Shown here: positions 43,253 through 53,147 of the stretch, in pieces | Position numbering within the stretch: position 1 is the first letter of the stretch | How the letters are laid out: every line of letters starts with the position of its first letter | NCBI GenBank assembly: GCA_963794165.1 | Contig: CAWCCT010000012.1 | Coordinates: 372,001 to 436,000 of the forward strand | Length of the DNA: 64,000 nt | Direction: 5' to 3' | DNA from: PALSA-350 sp963794165 | GTDB taxonomy: Bacteria; Acidobacteriota; Terriglobia; Terriglobales; Acidobacteriaceae | Notes under the pieces: model-generated | The model's database searches: none | What the model was told of the DNA's origin: nothing | What the model saw: only the letters and a program-made list of their open reading frames with translations | Translations under genes and position numbers: made by a program

Positions 43253-43816
43253 ATGGGAATTTCAGGAAGTCCGATTCTTTGCGATTGGCGGGCCGGCACT
43301 CTGGCCGGGGAGGCTGTTCGGCAGTCTACGAAGACGCTCGGCGAACTGCCTGGTTTGTTTCGCGACGAAAGTGCAAGACAGCGCCTCGACCCGGAGACAC
43401 TGGTCTATCGGGTGCAGTTCTGGCAACCCGTGCATGCCGGGACCGAAGGTGGCCTGTTTTGGGGAACCACCATTGTCGAGCCCGGTAAAGTCGGAGCTGA
43501 GTACTTTATGACTCACGGCCATTATCACCACATCCGCAATCGCGGGGAGTACTACGCGACCGTGCAGGGTGAGGGAGCGTTAATCCTGATGGCGGAGAGC
43601 GGCGAAACGAGGCAGGAAGCTATGTCGCCCGGGACCATACACTACATACCCGGTAACACCGCGCACCGGGTTGCCAATACCGGCAAAACACAACTGGTGT
43701 TTATGGCCAGTTGGCCGAGTGATGCGGGCTATGACTACGACTTGATCCGCCGCTCCGGGTTCGGCGCCTCTCTGATCGAAGTGGACGGTAAACCCGTGCT
43801 GGTGCCCAACCATTGA
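43253..43816 (+). CDS. Cupin-type glucose-6-phosphate isomerase
   Basis: A 187-residue cupin of the archaeal-type phosphoglucose isomerase family (PF06560), interconverting glucose-6-P and fructose-6-P with a metal. Metal ligands are visible in THGHYHHIRNRGEYYATVQG (H-x-H, E) and a later His in YIPGNTAHRVANTG. ATG 43253 gives normal family length, with GGGAAG just upstream; an upstream GTG frame is less likely. It is the first gene of an operon with ROK kinase, overlapping by 4 bp. Confidence 0.85.
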   Translation: MGISGSPILCDWRAGTLAGEAVRQSTKTLGELPGLFRDESARQRLDPETLVYRVQFWQPVHAGTEGGLFWGTTIVEPGKVGAEYFMTHGHYHHIRNRGEYYATVQGEGALILMAESGETRQEAMSPGTIHYIPGNTAHRVANTGKTQLVFMASWPSDAGYDYDLIRRSGFGASLIEVDGKPVLVPNH

Positions 43817-44751
43817 GTGCGCTTGTCATTGACCTGGGTGGTTCCCATGCTAACTGCGCCGTGGTGCGGGACGATTCAATCCTGATCAGCTCCATCGTAA
43901 AGGTCGATGGCGAGGGGAACCTCTTGAGCATTCTTCCCGCCTTGTGCGAAGAGCTACAGCGGCTTGCCCAGTCGGCGGGTGTTTCTATGTCCAGCTGCGA
44001 AGGGCTGGCCTTTGGTTTTTGTGGAATCGTGGATGCGCGCGCGAAACGAGTCCTGTCAACCAGCAAGAAATTTGATGACGCGGTGAACCTCGACCTGTCT
44101 GCGTGGTGCCGTTCCAGCTTCGGTCTGCCGTTCGCGATTGAAAATGACGCGCGCATGGCGCTGTTGGGTGAGGCGGCGTTCGGTGCGGCGAAAGGCTCGT
44201 GCGATGCGGTCATGATCACCCTGGGCAGCGGCATCGGCGGTGCAGCGCTGATCGGCGGCAAGCTGCTCAACAGTAAGCATGGCGGGGCGGGTACGCTCGG
44301 CGGTCACATGCCCGTCGTACTAGGGGGAAGATTGTGCGGATGCGGCAACCGCGGTTGCGCCGAGGCCGAGGCTTCGACCCACTTTCTGTCCCAGATCTAC
44401 GCCTCGCAGCTGGATGGCGCTTCAGGCAAACTAGCCGGCCACGCAAAGCTCGACTTCGCCCAGGTTTTTGCAGCCGCCGATGGCGGTGACAAGGTAGCCC
44501 GCGCCACGCTGGATCACTGCATCCATGTCTGGTCGGTGCTCTCGGTCGCCCTCATCCACGCCTACGACCCGGAGGTGCTGGTGATAGGCGGGGCCGTCGC
44601 CAGAAGAGCTGCGGACTTCCTGCCCAGCATGCAGGCCTACGTCGAGAAGCACGCGTGGACACCGTGGGGCCATGTGCAGCTGCGCCGGGGCAGCCTTGGA
44701 GATCAGGCCGCCTTACTTGGAGCCATCCCGCTGCTCAGGGCGAATCAATGA
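43813..44751 (+). CDS. ROK-family sugar kinase
   Basis: A 312-residue kinase. The N-terminal phosphate loop VIDLGGSHANCAVV (usual DxGGT/S), the catalytic Asp in AIENDARMALLGEAAFG, the second ATP loop TLGSGIGGAALIGGKLLN and the zinc motif GRLCGCGNRGCAEAEAS (CxCGxxGCxE) are all intact. It has no HTH, so it is an enzyme rather than a repressor. The start is a TTG overlapping the previous stop (TTGA). It probably phosphorylates the imported hexose for the two isomerases. Confidence 0.9.
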   Translation: MSALVIDLGGSHANCAVVRDDSILISSIVKVDGEGNLLSILPALCEELQRLAQSAGVSMSSCEGLAFGFCGIVDARAKRVLSTSKKFDDAVNLDLSAWCRSSFGLPFAIENDARMALLGEAAFGAAKGSCDAVMITLGSGIGGAALIGGKLLNSKHGGAGTLGGHMPVVLGGRLCGCGNRGCAEAEASTHFLSQIYASQLDGASGKLAGHAKLDFAQVFAAADGGDKVARATLDHCIHVWSVLSVALIHAYDPEVLVIGGAVARRAADFLPSMQAYVEKHAWTPWGHVQLRRGSLGDQAALLGAIPLLRANQ

Positions 44752-46490
44752 GCGCGCCCACCTCCTATGAGAAACGTCCCCATGTTCAGGTTTCTTCCGT
44801 GGACCGGGATTGCGATTTGGGATGGGCTCAGATCCTCGAAACGATTCGGGCCAGGCAGCTGAAGACCATCGCGATCGAATGTTATCCAGGGGTTCTGCAG
44901 CAACCGTTCCTAACCAACCTGATTTCCGCTTTGTCGCCCAGCTCGGTCATCCATTCGGAATCCGCATTTCTGCCGGCCAGCGAGCTGCAGCAGAAGTTCG
45001 CTCCGACCCTCACCGACGATCCGGTGTTTGGCCGCATGCACCCGTGGGAATTGGAGGATTTTTTCGATCCTCAACGCCTCCGCGAGGCTCGCGCGCAAGG
45101 CTGTAGTTGCAAAACAGGATTGGTAGTGGCCATTGGGACGGGTGCTTCCCTGATCCTTCCGCAGGCGGATTTTCTGGTCTATGTCGACGTTGCCAGATGG
45201 GAGATTCAACAGCGACAGCGCCGCAAGCAAATCGCGAACCTCGGGCTGAACAACTTTGCCGATTCTCCAGGGCAGCTTTATAAAAGGGCGTTTTTCGTCG
45301 ACTGGCGTGCCGCGGACCGTCTGCGCCATCGCCTCTACCCACGGGTTGACTACTGGATCGACGGGAATGTCCCCGAAGCCCCCCGCGGTCTTGCCGGACC
45401 AGTATTGCGCTCAGCGCTGGCGTCCGTGAGCCATCGCCCCTTCCGTGTTGTCCCGTACTTCGATGCAGGAGTATGGGGAGGCCAGTGGATGCGTGAGCGC
45501 TTCGCACTGCCAGAGGGGCCGTCCAACTACGCCTGGGGCTTTGATTGCGTGCCGGAAGAAAACAGTCTCGTCCTCCGTTTCGGCGAGCGCGAATTTGAGC
45601 TGCCTGCGCTCACCCTGGTGCACGAGCATCCGCGGGAGTTGCTGGGCGAAATGGTGTATCAGCGCTTCGGGGCAGAATTTCCCATTCGTTTTGATTTTCT
45701 CGACACCATGGGGGGCGGCAATCTTTCTCTGCAGGTACACCCGCTCACCTCTTATATCCGGGAGCAGTTCGGCCTCGACTACACCCAGGACGAAAGCTAC
45801 TACATGCTCGACGCTGCCGCGGATGGGCAGGTCTACCTTGGCTTGCGTGAGGGCGTTGACCCGGTCGCCATGGCGGCCGATCTGCATGCCGCGCAGGAGG
45901 GAGGACCGGACTTCTCAGCCGTCCAGTATGTGAATATCTGGCCGGCCGCGAAGCATGACCACTTCCTGATTCCGGCGGGCACCATCCACTGCTCCGGGCG
46001 CGACGGAGTGGTGCTCGAGATCAGCGCGACACCCTACATCTTTACTTTCAAGCTTTGGGACTGGGGAAGGCTAGGCATGGACCAAAAGCCTCGGCCAATC
46101 CATTTGCAACATGGACTGAAAAATATCCAATGGGACCGCACCACTGCCTGGGTAAAGAAAAATCTGATCAACCGCGTCCAGCAGATCGCGTGCGGAGATG
46201 GCTGGCGTGAGGAAAGCACCGGTCTGCACGAGTTGGAGTTCCTGGAGACCCGGCGCCATTGGTTCACCCAAGCGGTGCCCCACAACACCCGGGGAAACTT
46301 GAATGTCCTCAACCTGGTGGAAGGGGACTCGGCGATTGTAGATAGTCCCACGGGCGCATTCGAACCGCTGACGATTCATTATGCGGAGACGTTCATCGTG
46401 CCCGCCTCGGTAGGCGAATACACCATCCGGCCGGCCGAGGAGTCCTCCCGTGAACTAGCCACCATCAAAGCGTATGTGCGAGGTGGATGA
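44748..46490 (+). CDS. Phosphomannose isomerase-like protein with N-terminal kinase-like domain
   Basis: A 580-residue fusion. The N-terminal ~215 residues look like a uridine-kinase-type nucleotide fold, but the P-loop is degenerate (IAIECYPGVLQQPFL in place of GxxxxGKT) and later parts keep GLVVAIGTGASLILPQADFL. Residues ~220-580 are a type-I phosphomannose isomerase: GGGNLSLQVHPLTS, the DESYYMLDAAADGQVYLG strand, and FLIPAGTIHCSGRDGVVLEI with zinc-binding His residues. ATG 44748 overlaps the ROK stop (ATGA). It should isomerise mannose-6-P or a related sugar; the N-terminal role is unknown. Confidence 0.82.
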   Translation: MSAPTSYEKRPHVQVSSVDRDCDLGWAQILETIRARQLKTIAIECYPGVLQQPFLTNLISALSPSSVIHSESAFLPASELQQKFAPTLTDDPVFGRMHPWELEDFFDPQRLREARAQGCSCKTGLVVAIGTGASLILPQADFLVYVDVARWEIQQRQRRKQIANLGLNNFADSPGQLYKRAFFVDWRAADRLRHRLYPRVDYWIDGNVPEAPRGLAGPVLRSALASVSHRPFRVVPYFDAGVWGGQWMRERFALPEGPSNYAWGFDCVPEENSLVLRFGEREFELPALTLVHEHPRELLGEMVYQRFGAEFPIRFDFLDTMGGGNLSLQVHPLTSYIREQFGLDYTQDESYYMLDAAADGQVYLGLREGVDPVAMAADLHAAQEGGPDFSAVQYVNIWPAAKHDHFLIPAGTIHCSGRDGVVLEISATPYIFTFKLWDWGRLGMDQKPRPIHLQHGLKNIQWDRTTAWVKKNLINRVQQIACGDGWREESTGLHELEFLETRRHWFTQAVPHNTRGNLNVLNLVEGDSAIVDSPTGAFEPLTIHYAETFIVPASVGEYTIRPAEESSRELATIKAYVRGG

Positions 46491-47266
46491 TGAAGTTTCC
46501 CACCGGCCTCGACTTGTGCATCCGTGACGACGAGCTCGCATTTCAATACGGACCCGGCGTGTTCGGCCCCGTACCTGAGATGCGTCGTCTGGACGATATT
46601 CGCAAGAGTTTACGCGACCCGGCATGCGATGGCCCTGATCCCGTCTATGGAATTGCCATGGATGTTTGCATCGAAGAACATCATCAGGATCTACGCCAGC
46701 GGATGCTGTTGCTGGGAGCGTTGGTGTATGCCAGCGGAAAACTTGGCGAAGAGCCCGTGCGCTCTCAGGGTCACATCCATGCCACGGCGCCTCACTCCGG
46801 CTGGTCGCCCCCGGAATTCTTCGAGATATGGCAAGGGTCGGCGATCATCTACGCCCAGGAAACCGCGGACGACAACCCCGGCCGCTGCTTTGCGATTTCC
46901 GCCGGGGTGGGCGACCAGGTCGTCGTGCCGCCGGGATGGGCGCACTGCGTAATCAATGCTGATCCAACACAGAGAATGGCCTTCGGAGCCTGGTGTGATC
47001 GCCAGTATGGCTTCGATTATCGCGGAGTGCGCGCGCACGGCGGCCTGGCGTGGTTTCCTCTCATGAGAGGCACAAAATTAGAGTGGGCTGCGAACCCCGC
47101 CTATCAACCTTCGGAGTTGATAGTGAAGAAGCCGGGCAAGTATCCGGGATTGGGCTTAGACCCTTCCCTAAGTATCTACAACCAGTTCGTAAGGAATCCG
47201 GCGTCGGTTCAGTGGGTAAGTGAACCAGGGCGCGTCGCCTCTGTCTGGCACAACTTTATTCCTTGA
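46487..47266 (+). CDS. Second cupin-type sugar-phosphate isomerase
   Basis: A 259-residue cupin again related to PF06560 phosphoglucose isomerases, longer than the first copy. Ligand region SQGHIHATAPHSGWSPPEFF and QVVVPPGWAHCVINAD are visible, with GRCFAISAGVGDQ between. It overlaps the PMI-like gene by 4 bp (ATGATG start). Having two different cupin isomerases in one operon suggests they act on different sugar phosphates. It is convergent with the DeoR gene. Confidence 0.78.
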   Translation: MMKFPTGLDLCIRDDELAFQYGPGVFGPVPEMRRLDDIRKSLRDPACDGPDPVYGIAMDVCIEEHHQDLRQRMLLLGALVYASGKLGEEPVRSQGHIHATAPHSGWSPPEFFEIWQGSAIIYAQETADDNPGRCFAISAGVGDQVVVPPGWAHCVINADPTQRMAFGAWCDRQYGFDYRGVRAHGGLAWFPLMRGTKLEWAANPAYQPSELIVKKPGKYPGLGLDPSLSIYNQFVRNPASVQWVSEPGRVASVWHNFIP

Positions 47267-47299
47267 GCGTTTTTGGACCGGAAACCGCAACAGCGACCG

Positions 47300-48091
47300 T
47301 TAAACCCGCTTGACCGCAATCCCCGCAGCCTCAAAGGGGGCAATCATCGCGTCCGGCGCGCCGGTATCCGTAATAAGCATGTCGATGTCGTCGATCGAGC
47401 ACATCTGCCAGTTGGCCACTACATCCAGCTTACTGTGATCGGTCACCACAATCTTCCGCTTCGCCTGTCGCACCATGCTGCGGTTCATCTCCGCTTCGTC
47501 GGCATTCAGGCAGGTCAGCCCGTGTTTCACGTGGATGCCATTCACCCCGACAAAAAGCGTATCAACGAAGATCTTGCTCATGGCCTGTATGGCGGCCGGC
47601 CCAACCATAGAAAACCAATCTCCGCGCAAATGACCCCCGGTGACGAAAACATCGATGTCCTTGCGGTTGCTTAGCTCCATGGCTACATTCACAGTATTTG
47701 TAACCACGGTGATGCCATTTTGTGTGCGCAGGTTGCGTACTACCTCCGTGGTGGTCGTGCCCGCGGTCAGTGCGATCGTCTCGCCCGTCATGACGAGCTC
47801 CGCAGCTGCGTGGGCAATGCGCCGCTTTTCGTCCGCATATCGTCCCACCTGGTCCTGAAACGAGCGGTCATGCCGGAAGGGCTCATAGAAAAGAGGCTCG
47901 ATGGCAACGGCTCCGCCGTGGGTACGGCGAAGCAAAGCTCGCATCTCCAGATCCTGCAGGTCCCGCCGCACCGTCGCCATCGATACTTCAAGCATTTCGC
48001 ACAGTCTTTCCACGGTAACCGAGCCTGCCTGCTGCAACTCCCGGAGAATGACCGTCTCGCGAGACAACTGTTTGTCAATTCGTTCTGTCAT
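47300..48091 (-). CDS. DeoR-family transcriptional repressor
   Basis: A 263-residue sugar-responsive repressor. The N-terminal DeoR HTH is clear (GSVTVERLCEMLEVSMATVR, RDLQDLEMRALLRRTHGG) and the DeoRC sensor domain follows (LTAGTTTTEVVRNL, TNTVNVAMELSNRKDIDVFV, DTLFVGVNGIHVKHGLTC), which binds a phosphorylated sugar. ATG 48091 is used because GGAAGCAGGAA lies upstream and the HTH starts there. It is convergent with the operon and is the likely binder of the dyads at 40188 and 43088. Confidence 0.9.
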   Translation of the reverse strand: MTERIDKQLSRETVILRELQQAGSVTVERLCEMLEVSMATVRRDLQDLEMRALLRRTHGGAVAIEPLFYEPFRHDRSFQDQVGRYADEKRRIAHAAAELVMTGETIALTAGTTTTEVVRNLRTQNGITVVTNTVNVAMELSNRKDIDVFVTGGHLRGDWFSMVGPAAIQAMSKIFVDTLFVGVNGIHVKHGLTCLNADEAEMNRSMVRQAKRKIVVTDHSKLDVVANWQMCSIDDIDMLITDTGAPDAMIAPFEAAGIAVKRV

Positions 48092-48159
48092 TTCCTGCTT
48101 CCAGCCTAGAAGGAACCTACGACTTGAACGCTCACCAAGATACTCCAAAAAAAGCGGCG

Positions 48160-49302
48160 TTACTTAGCATCAGAGCTGTTCGCATCCTGAGACTTGTGCA
48201 ACGCGCGAAAAGCGGTCATTTCGCGCTGGGAATCCTCATCACGTTTGAGCGCCCGATACACCTGAGCCAGGCGATAATGGGCGCTCGCGTCATCCGGATC
48301 AAGCCGGATCGCCTCCTGCAGATGTTTGATTGCCTCGTCGGTCTGCCCCAGTTGCGTGAGTACTTTGCCCAGCCCCACCTGCGCGTCGACCATGTTTGGC
48401 TGCAATTGCGCCGCTCGCGAATAGTGTTGCAGCGCGTCCTGCCAATTCGATCGTAGGGAGTCGATCTCGCCCAGTTCGTATTCGGAGTGCGCATCATTGG
48501 GATTCTCTGCCAGGGCAGCCTCGAACTGCTGCTCCGCGCGCTGCCGTGACTCCTCGTCCGTCTTGTTGCGCAGCATTGCCTGCCCCAATTCGAAGTGCAC
48601 TCCGGGCAGCGCCGGGTCGATGGACAGTGCCTTTTCGTACTCCGTGATAGCATCCGGGAAATCACCATCGGTAGCATGGGATTCGGCAAGAACCTCGTGC
48701 AGACGAGCAGAATTAGGGCCCACTTTGGCCAGTGTGCTTAACGCCCGTTCCGCTAAAGCAGAATGCGTGCGATAGACGATGTACAAAACATCAGGATCCT
48801 CGGGCGCGAGTTTTTCCAGCGTCGTCGCTGTGTTGAGCGCATCCTCCATTGTCCCGGCTTCGTAATCGAGTTGGACCAGCGCGGTTCCCACGCGAATGCG
48901 CAGGTTTTTATCCTCTAAATGGGCAAAGGCGCTTTCCAGCGACTGCCGTGCTTCGACGTTGGCTCCCAGGCGCATCTCCGACAAACCCAAAAAAGCTTGG
49001 GCATTCCACATGGAGGGGCGAATCTTGAGCGCGGCGCGCAGGTCGGCTGCGGCCGTTTCATAGCTCGCTCCCGCGAAGGCGATCAGGCCGAGATTGGCAT
49101 GTGCCTCTGCATTGTTGGGATCCAACTTCAGAATCGCCTGGAACTCAAGTTTCGCATCTTCCGGCTGATTGGCCTGCAGGTCCTTCTGCGCTCGCTCATA
49201 ATGCATGCGGATCTGCGCCTGGGTGGTTTGGGCCACCACCGACGGGCAAACCATGAGGCAAAGGAGAATCCCGCAGAGACTGTTCGGGCGCTTGAACTTC
49301 AT
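48160..49302 (-). CDS. Secreted/periplasmic TPR-repeat protein
   Basis: A 380-residue protein with a signal peptide (LCGILLCLMVCPSVVAQ). The rest is at least eight TPR units with the usual A/G-Y-P pattern, for example AEAHANLGLIAFAGASYETA, DAITEYEKALSIDPALPGVH and DEAIKHLQEAIRLDPDDASA. ATG 49302 is chosen because the signal peptide begins there. TPRs mediate protein-protein contacts; partners are unknown. It is downstream of groEL on the same strand, past the terminator. Confidence 0.82.
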   Translation of the reverse strand: MKFKRPNSLCGILLCLMVCPSVVAQTTQAQIRMHYERAQKDLQANQPEDAKLEFQAILKLDPNNAEAHANLGLIAFAGASYETAAADLRAALKIRPSMWNAQAFLGLSEMRLGANVEARQSLESAFAHLEDKNLRIRVGTALVQLDYEAGTMEDALNTATTLEKLAPEDPDVLYIVYRTHSALAERALSTLAKVGPNSARLHEVLAESHATDGDFPDAITEYEKALSIDPALPGVHFELGQAMLRNKTDEESRQRAEQQFEAALAENPNDAHSEYELGEIDSLRSNWQDALQHYSRAAQLQPNMVDAQVGLGKVLTQLGQTDEAIKHLQEAIRLDPDDASAHYRLAQVYRALKRDEDSQREMTAFRALHKSQDANSSDAK

Positions 49303-49346
49303 ACGGATAATCCTCGCATGAGTCCTCACAGACCCGCCGGCGCAAT

Positions 49347-49378
49347 AAACAAAAGAGGCCACCCTTGCGGGTGGCCTC
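49347..49378 (-). terminator. Rho-independent terminator of groESL
   Basis: On the minus strand GAGGCCACCCGCAAGGGTGGCCTC folds into a perfect nine-base-pair stem with a short loop, followed by TTTTGTTTATT. It lies about 20 bp after the groEL stop at 49399. Confidence 0.85.
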
Positions 49379-49398
49379 GTGTAACAGCTATCTGTTGC

Positions 49399-51069
<1,671 letters not shown>

Positions 51070-51148
51070 TCCTATTTCTCCTCGTCACAAATGTCAGCCG
51101 CCTGCAAGGCGGCAATAAAAAAGCGCATCCGGTGCAGCCGCGATGCGC

Positions 51149-51469
51149 TTATTTCTTCTTGAGAATGCCGAGTACTTCTTCCTCACGCATAATGAGGAAT
51201 TCCTCGCCATCGATCTTGATCTCAGTTCCTGAATACTTGCCAAACAGAATGCTGTCGCCTGCCTTCACATCGAGCGGGAAGACCTTGCCTTCGTCGTTCG
51301 ACTTACCCTTGCCAACGGAAATCACTTCACCCTCCTGGGGCTTTTCCTTGGCCGTATCAGGGATGATGATGCCACCCCGGATGGATTCGCCCTCTTCTAC
51401 GCGCCGCACTAGGATGCGATCGTGAAGGGGGGTAAAACTGGTCGCTACGGACGCTGTTGCAGTTGCCAT
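51149..51469 (-). CDS. groES: Co-chaperonin GroES (Hsp10)
   Basis: A 106-residue co-chaperonin that caps GroEL. It contains PLHDRILVRRVEEGESIRGG (mobile loop), IIIPDTAKEKPQEGEVISVG and LFGKYSGTEIKIDGEEFLIM. The N-terminus has a short Ala/Thr extension (MATATASVATSF). It is the first gene of the groESL operon. Confidence 0.97.
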   Translation of the reverse strand: MATATASVATSFTPLHDRILVRRVEEGESIRGGIIIPDTAKEKPQEGEVISVGKGKSNDEGKVFPLDVKAGDSILFGKYSGTEIKIDGEEFLIMREEEVLGILKKK

Positions 51470-51573
51470 TGCGTTACTTCTCCTCTTCGCGCGAGGGTTT
51501 ACCCCGCGGTAATGTTCGAGTAAGACTGTGGTTTAATTTGAGAACGGCTCGTCAGATCCGATTGAAGGGTGCT

Positions 51574-51600
51574 TTAGCACTCTCGCCCTTCAATTGCTAA
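51574..51600 (-). promoter_or_regulatory. CIRCE heat-shock operator (HrcA site)
   Basis: TTAGCACTC, nine bases (TCGCCCTTC), then AATTGCTAA. The left half is a perfect CIRCE half-site; the right half matches GAGTGCTAA at seven of nine positions. Overlap with the -10 region of the groES promoter is consistent with HrcA repression. Confidence 0.85.
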
Positions 51601-51627
51601 GATAGTCAGCGAGTTGTTCGTTGTCAA
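51599..51627 (-). promoter_or_regulatory. Sigma-70-type promoter of groESL
   Basis: On the minus strand a perfect -35 TTGACA (51622-51627) is followed by a 17-base spacer and TATCTT as -10 (51599-51604). It overlaps the end of the CIRCE element, which lies between it and groES. Confidence 0.8.
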
Positions 51628-51722
51628 GCCGGCGAACCATAAATGTGAGTGAAACTCACTCAAATATTAAGCCGGCATGAACGCCGTGCCAGCTCCCCTG
51701 GAAATCATCTATACTTCCTGCC

Positions 51723-52196
51723 ATGAGGATTTTGACGGTTGCGCTGCTGTTTGCAGGCTTTCCCCTTCTGGGGGCGGGCCAGCATGGTGGGCGCAAATAC
51801 ACTCCTCCGCCGGCCACCGCGACCATCAAGGTCACGGTGCTGCGCTCCACCAATGGTAAGCCGATCCCTAATGCCGCTGTGGTGTTCCATCCCATGGAGG
51901 GCGATCGGGACAAGGGTGCGCTGGAGCTCAAAAGCGATGAGGATGGCAAGGTCACGATCGACGTGATTCCGGTCGGCGATACGGTGCGTCTGCAAGTGAT
52001 TGCCGATGGCTGGAAGACTTTCGGCGATGATTACAAGATCGACACTGACAGCAAAGAGATTGTGGTCAAGATGAAAAGGCCGGGCGAGCAATATTCGCTT
52101 TACGGCGACGGTAAGGGGACAGCCAGCAGCACCACCGCCCCGAAGGGCGAATCGAACAGCGCCAAACCCTCCGAGCAAACGCCCTTGCCGCAATAG
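51723..52196 (+). CDS. Exported protein with carboxypeptidase-regulatory-like domain
   Basis: A 157-residue protein with a signal peptide (RILTVALLFAGFPLLGAG). Residues 32-120 form a beta-sandwich-like CarboxypepD_reg/DUF4198-type domain (TATIKVTVLRSTNGKPIPNA, LKSDEDGKVTIDVIPVGDTV, DTDSKEIVVKMKRPGEQYS). The C-terminal 30 residues are Ser/Thr/Pro-rich and likely disordered. No active site is visible. It is followed directly by the SDR gene (1 bp gap). Confidence 0.75.
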   Translation: MRILTVALLFAGFPLLGAGQHGGRKYTPPPATATIKVTVLRSTNGKPIPNAAVVFHPMEGDRDKGALELKSDEDGKVTIDVIPVGDTVRLQVIADGWKTFGDDYKIDTDSKEIVVKMKRPGEQYSLYGDGKGTASSTTAPKGESNSAKPSEQTPLPQ

Positions 52197-52197
52197 A

Positions 52198-52923
52198 TTG
52201 GAAAGCCTCCACCACAAAACAGCGCTGGTCACGGGCGCCGCAAAGCGCATCGGCCGTAGCCTTGCGTTGAGCCTGGCATCCGCCGGTGCGGATGTTGCCA
52301 TCACCTATAACGCTTCCGTACGCGATGCGGAGGGCACGGTAGAAGCTCTACACCAGCTCAACGTGCGCGCCATGGCGGTCCACTGCGACGTGCGTCAGTT
52401 GGAAAGTGTTGCCTCTGCCGTTGCGGCTGTGGTCCAGGAATTCGGCCGGCTGGATATCCTGGTCAACAACGCGGGAACCTTTGAAACCGCGGTGCTGCAA
52501 TCGATCACCTTGATGCAATGGGACAAGATGTTCGAGACCAACACCCGCGGCCCTTTTCTCATGGCCCAGGCGGCGTATCCTCACCTGCACAAATCCCGGG
52601 GACGCATTATCAACATCGGCTCACTGGGCGGCATGCATCCCTGGCCCACGCATGGGCACTACTGCACCTCAAAAGCCGCCCTGCACATGCTTACCCAGAC
52701 GATGGCCAAGGCCTTCGCCCCCCAGATCAGCGTGAATTGTGTCGCCCCAGGCATGATAGTGAATGGAGAAGTTGATCCCGCCTACGAACATTTCGCCCAA
52801 AAAACCCCAATGCAGCGCAACGGCACAACCAACGACGTCGCAGAAGCGGTGCTGTTCTTCGCTCAGGGCCCGCACTTCATCACCGGCCAAATCCTAGGTG
52901 TAGACGGCGGCCTAGGACTGTAG
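52198..52923 (+). CDS. Short-chain dehydrogenase/reductase (SDR)
   Basis: A 241-residue NAD(P)(H)-dependent oxidoreductase. The Rossmann motif TGAAKRIG (12-19) has an Arg-containing variant common in pteridine-reductase-like SDRs. NNAG is at 90-93, catalytic S142, Y155 and K159 (YCTSK), and the C-terminal ITGQILGVDGG is classical. The start is TTG 52198, immediately after the upstream stop, so translation is probably coupled. A pteridine reductase is possible but not proven. Confidence 0.88.
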   Translation: MESLHHKTALVTGAAKRIGRSLALSLASAGADVAITYNASVRDAEGTVEALHQLNVRAMAVHCDVRQLESVASAVAAVVQEFGRLDILVNNAGTFETAVLQSITLMQWDKMFETNTRGPFLMAQAAYPHLHKSRGRIINIGSLGGMHPWPTHGHYCTSKAALHMLTQTMAKAFAPQISVNCVAPGMIVNGEVDPAYEHFAQKTPMQRNGTTNDVAEAVLFFAQGPHFITGQILGVDGGLGL

Positions 52924-52927
52924 CAAA

Positions 52928-53126
52928 AACAAGTCCCGAAGGGACGGCTGAATGTAGCCCAGGACGTCAGTCCTGGGTAGATTGGGCAAGCACGGATCAG
53001 TCCCGAAGGGACGGCTGAAAATCACCCGGGACGGGTAGTCCCGGGTTTCTCACCCATTCGCTTAGCCCGACACCCAGGACTACCGTACTGGGTAACATTC
53101 AGCCGTCCCTGCGGGACTTGGTTTTG
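52928..53126. repeat. Cluster of short hairpins, family B copy 3
   Basis: The outer arms AACAAGTCCCGAAGGGACGG and CCGTCCCTGCGGGACTTGGTT are near reverse complements. Inside are GCCCAGGACGTCAGTCCTGG, CAGTCCCGAAGGGACGGCTG, CACCCGGGACGGGTAGTCCC and ACCCAGGACTACCGTACTGG. It lies between the convergent SDR and CpsB-like genes. It has the same stems as 19784-19992 and 33516-33754. Confidence 0.8.
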
Positions 53127-53147
53127 AAATGGAGCGGCCCGGGGAGG

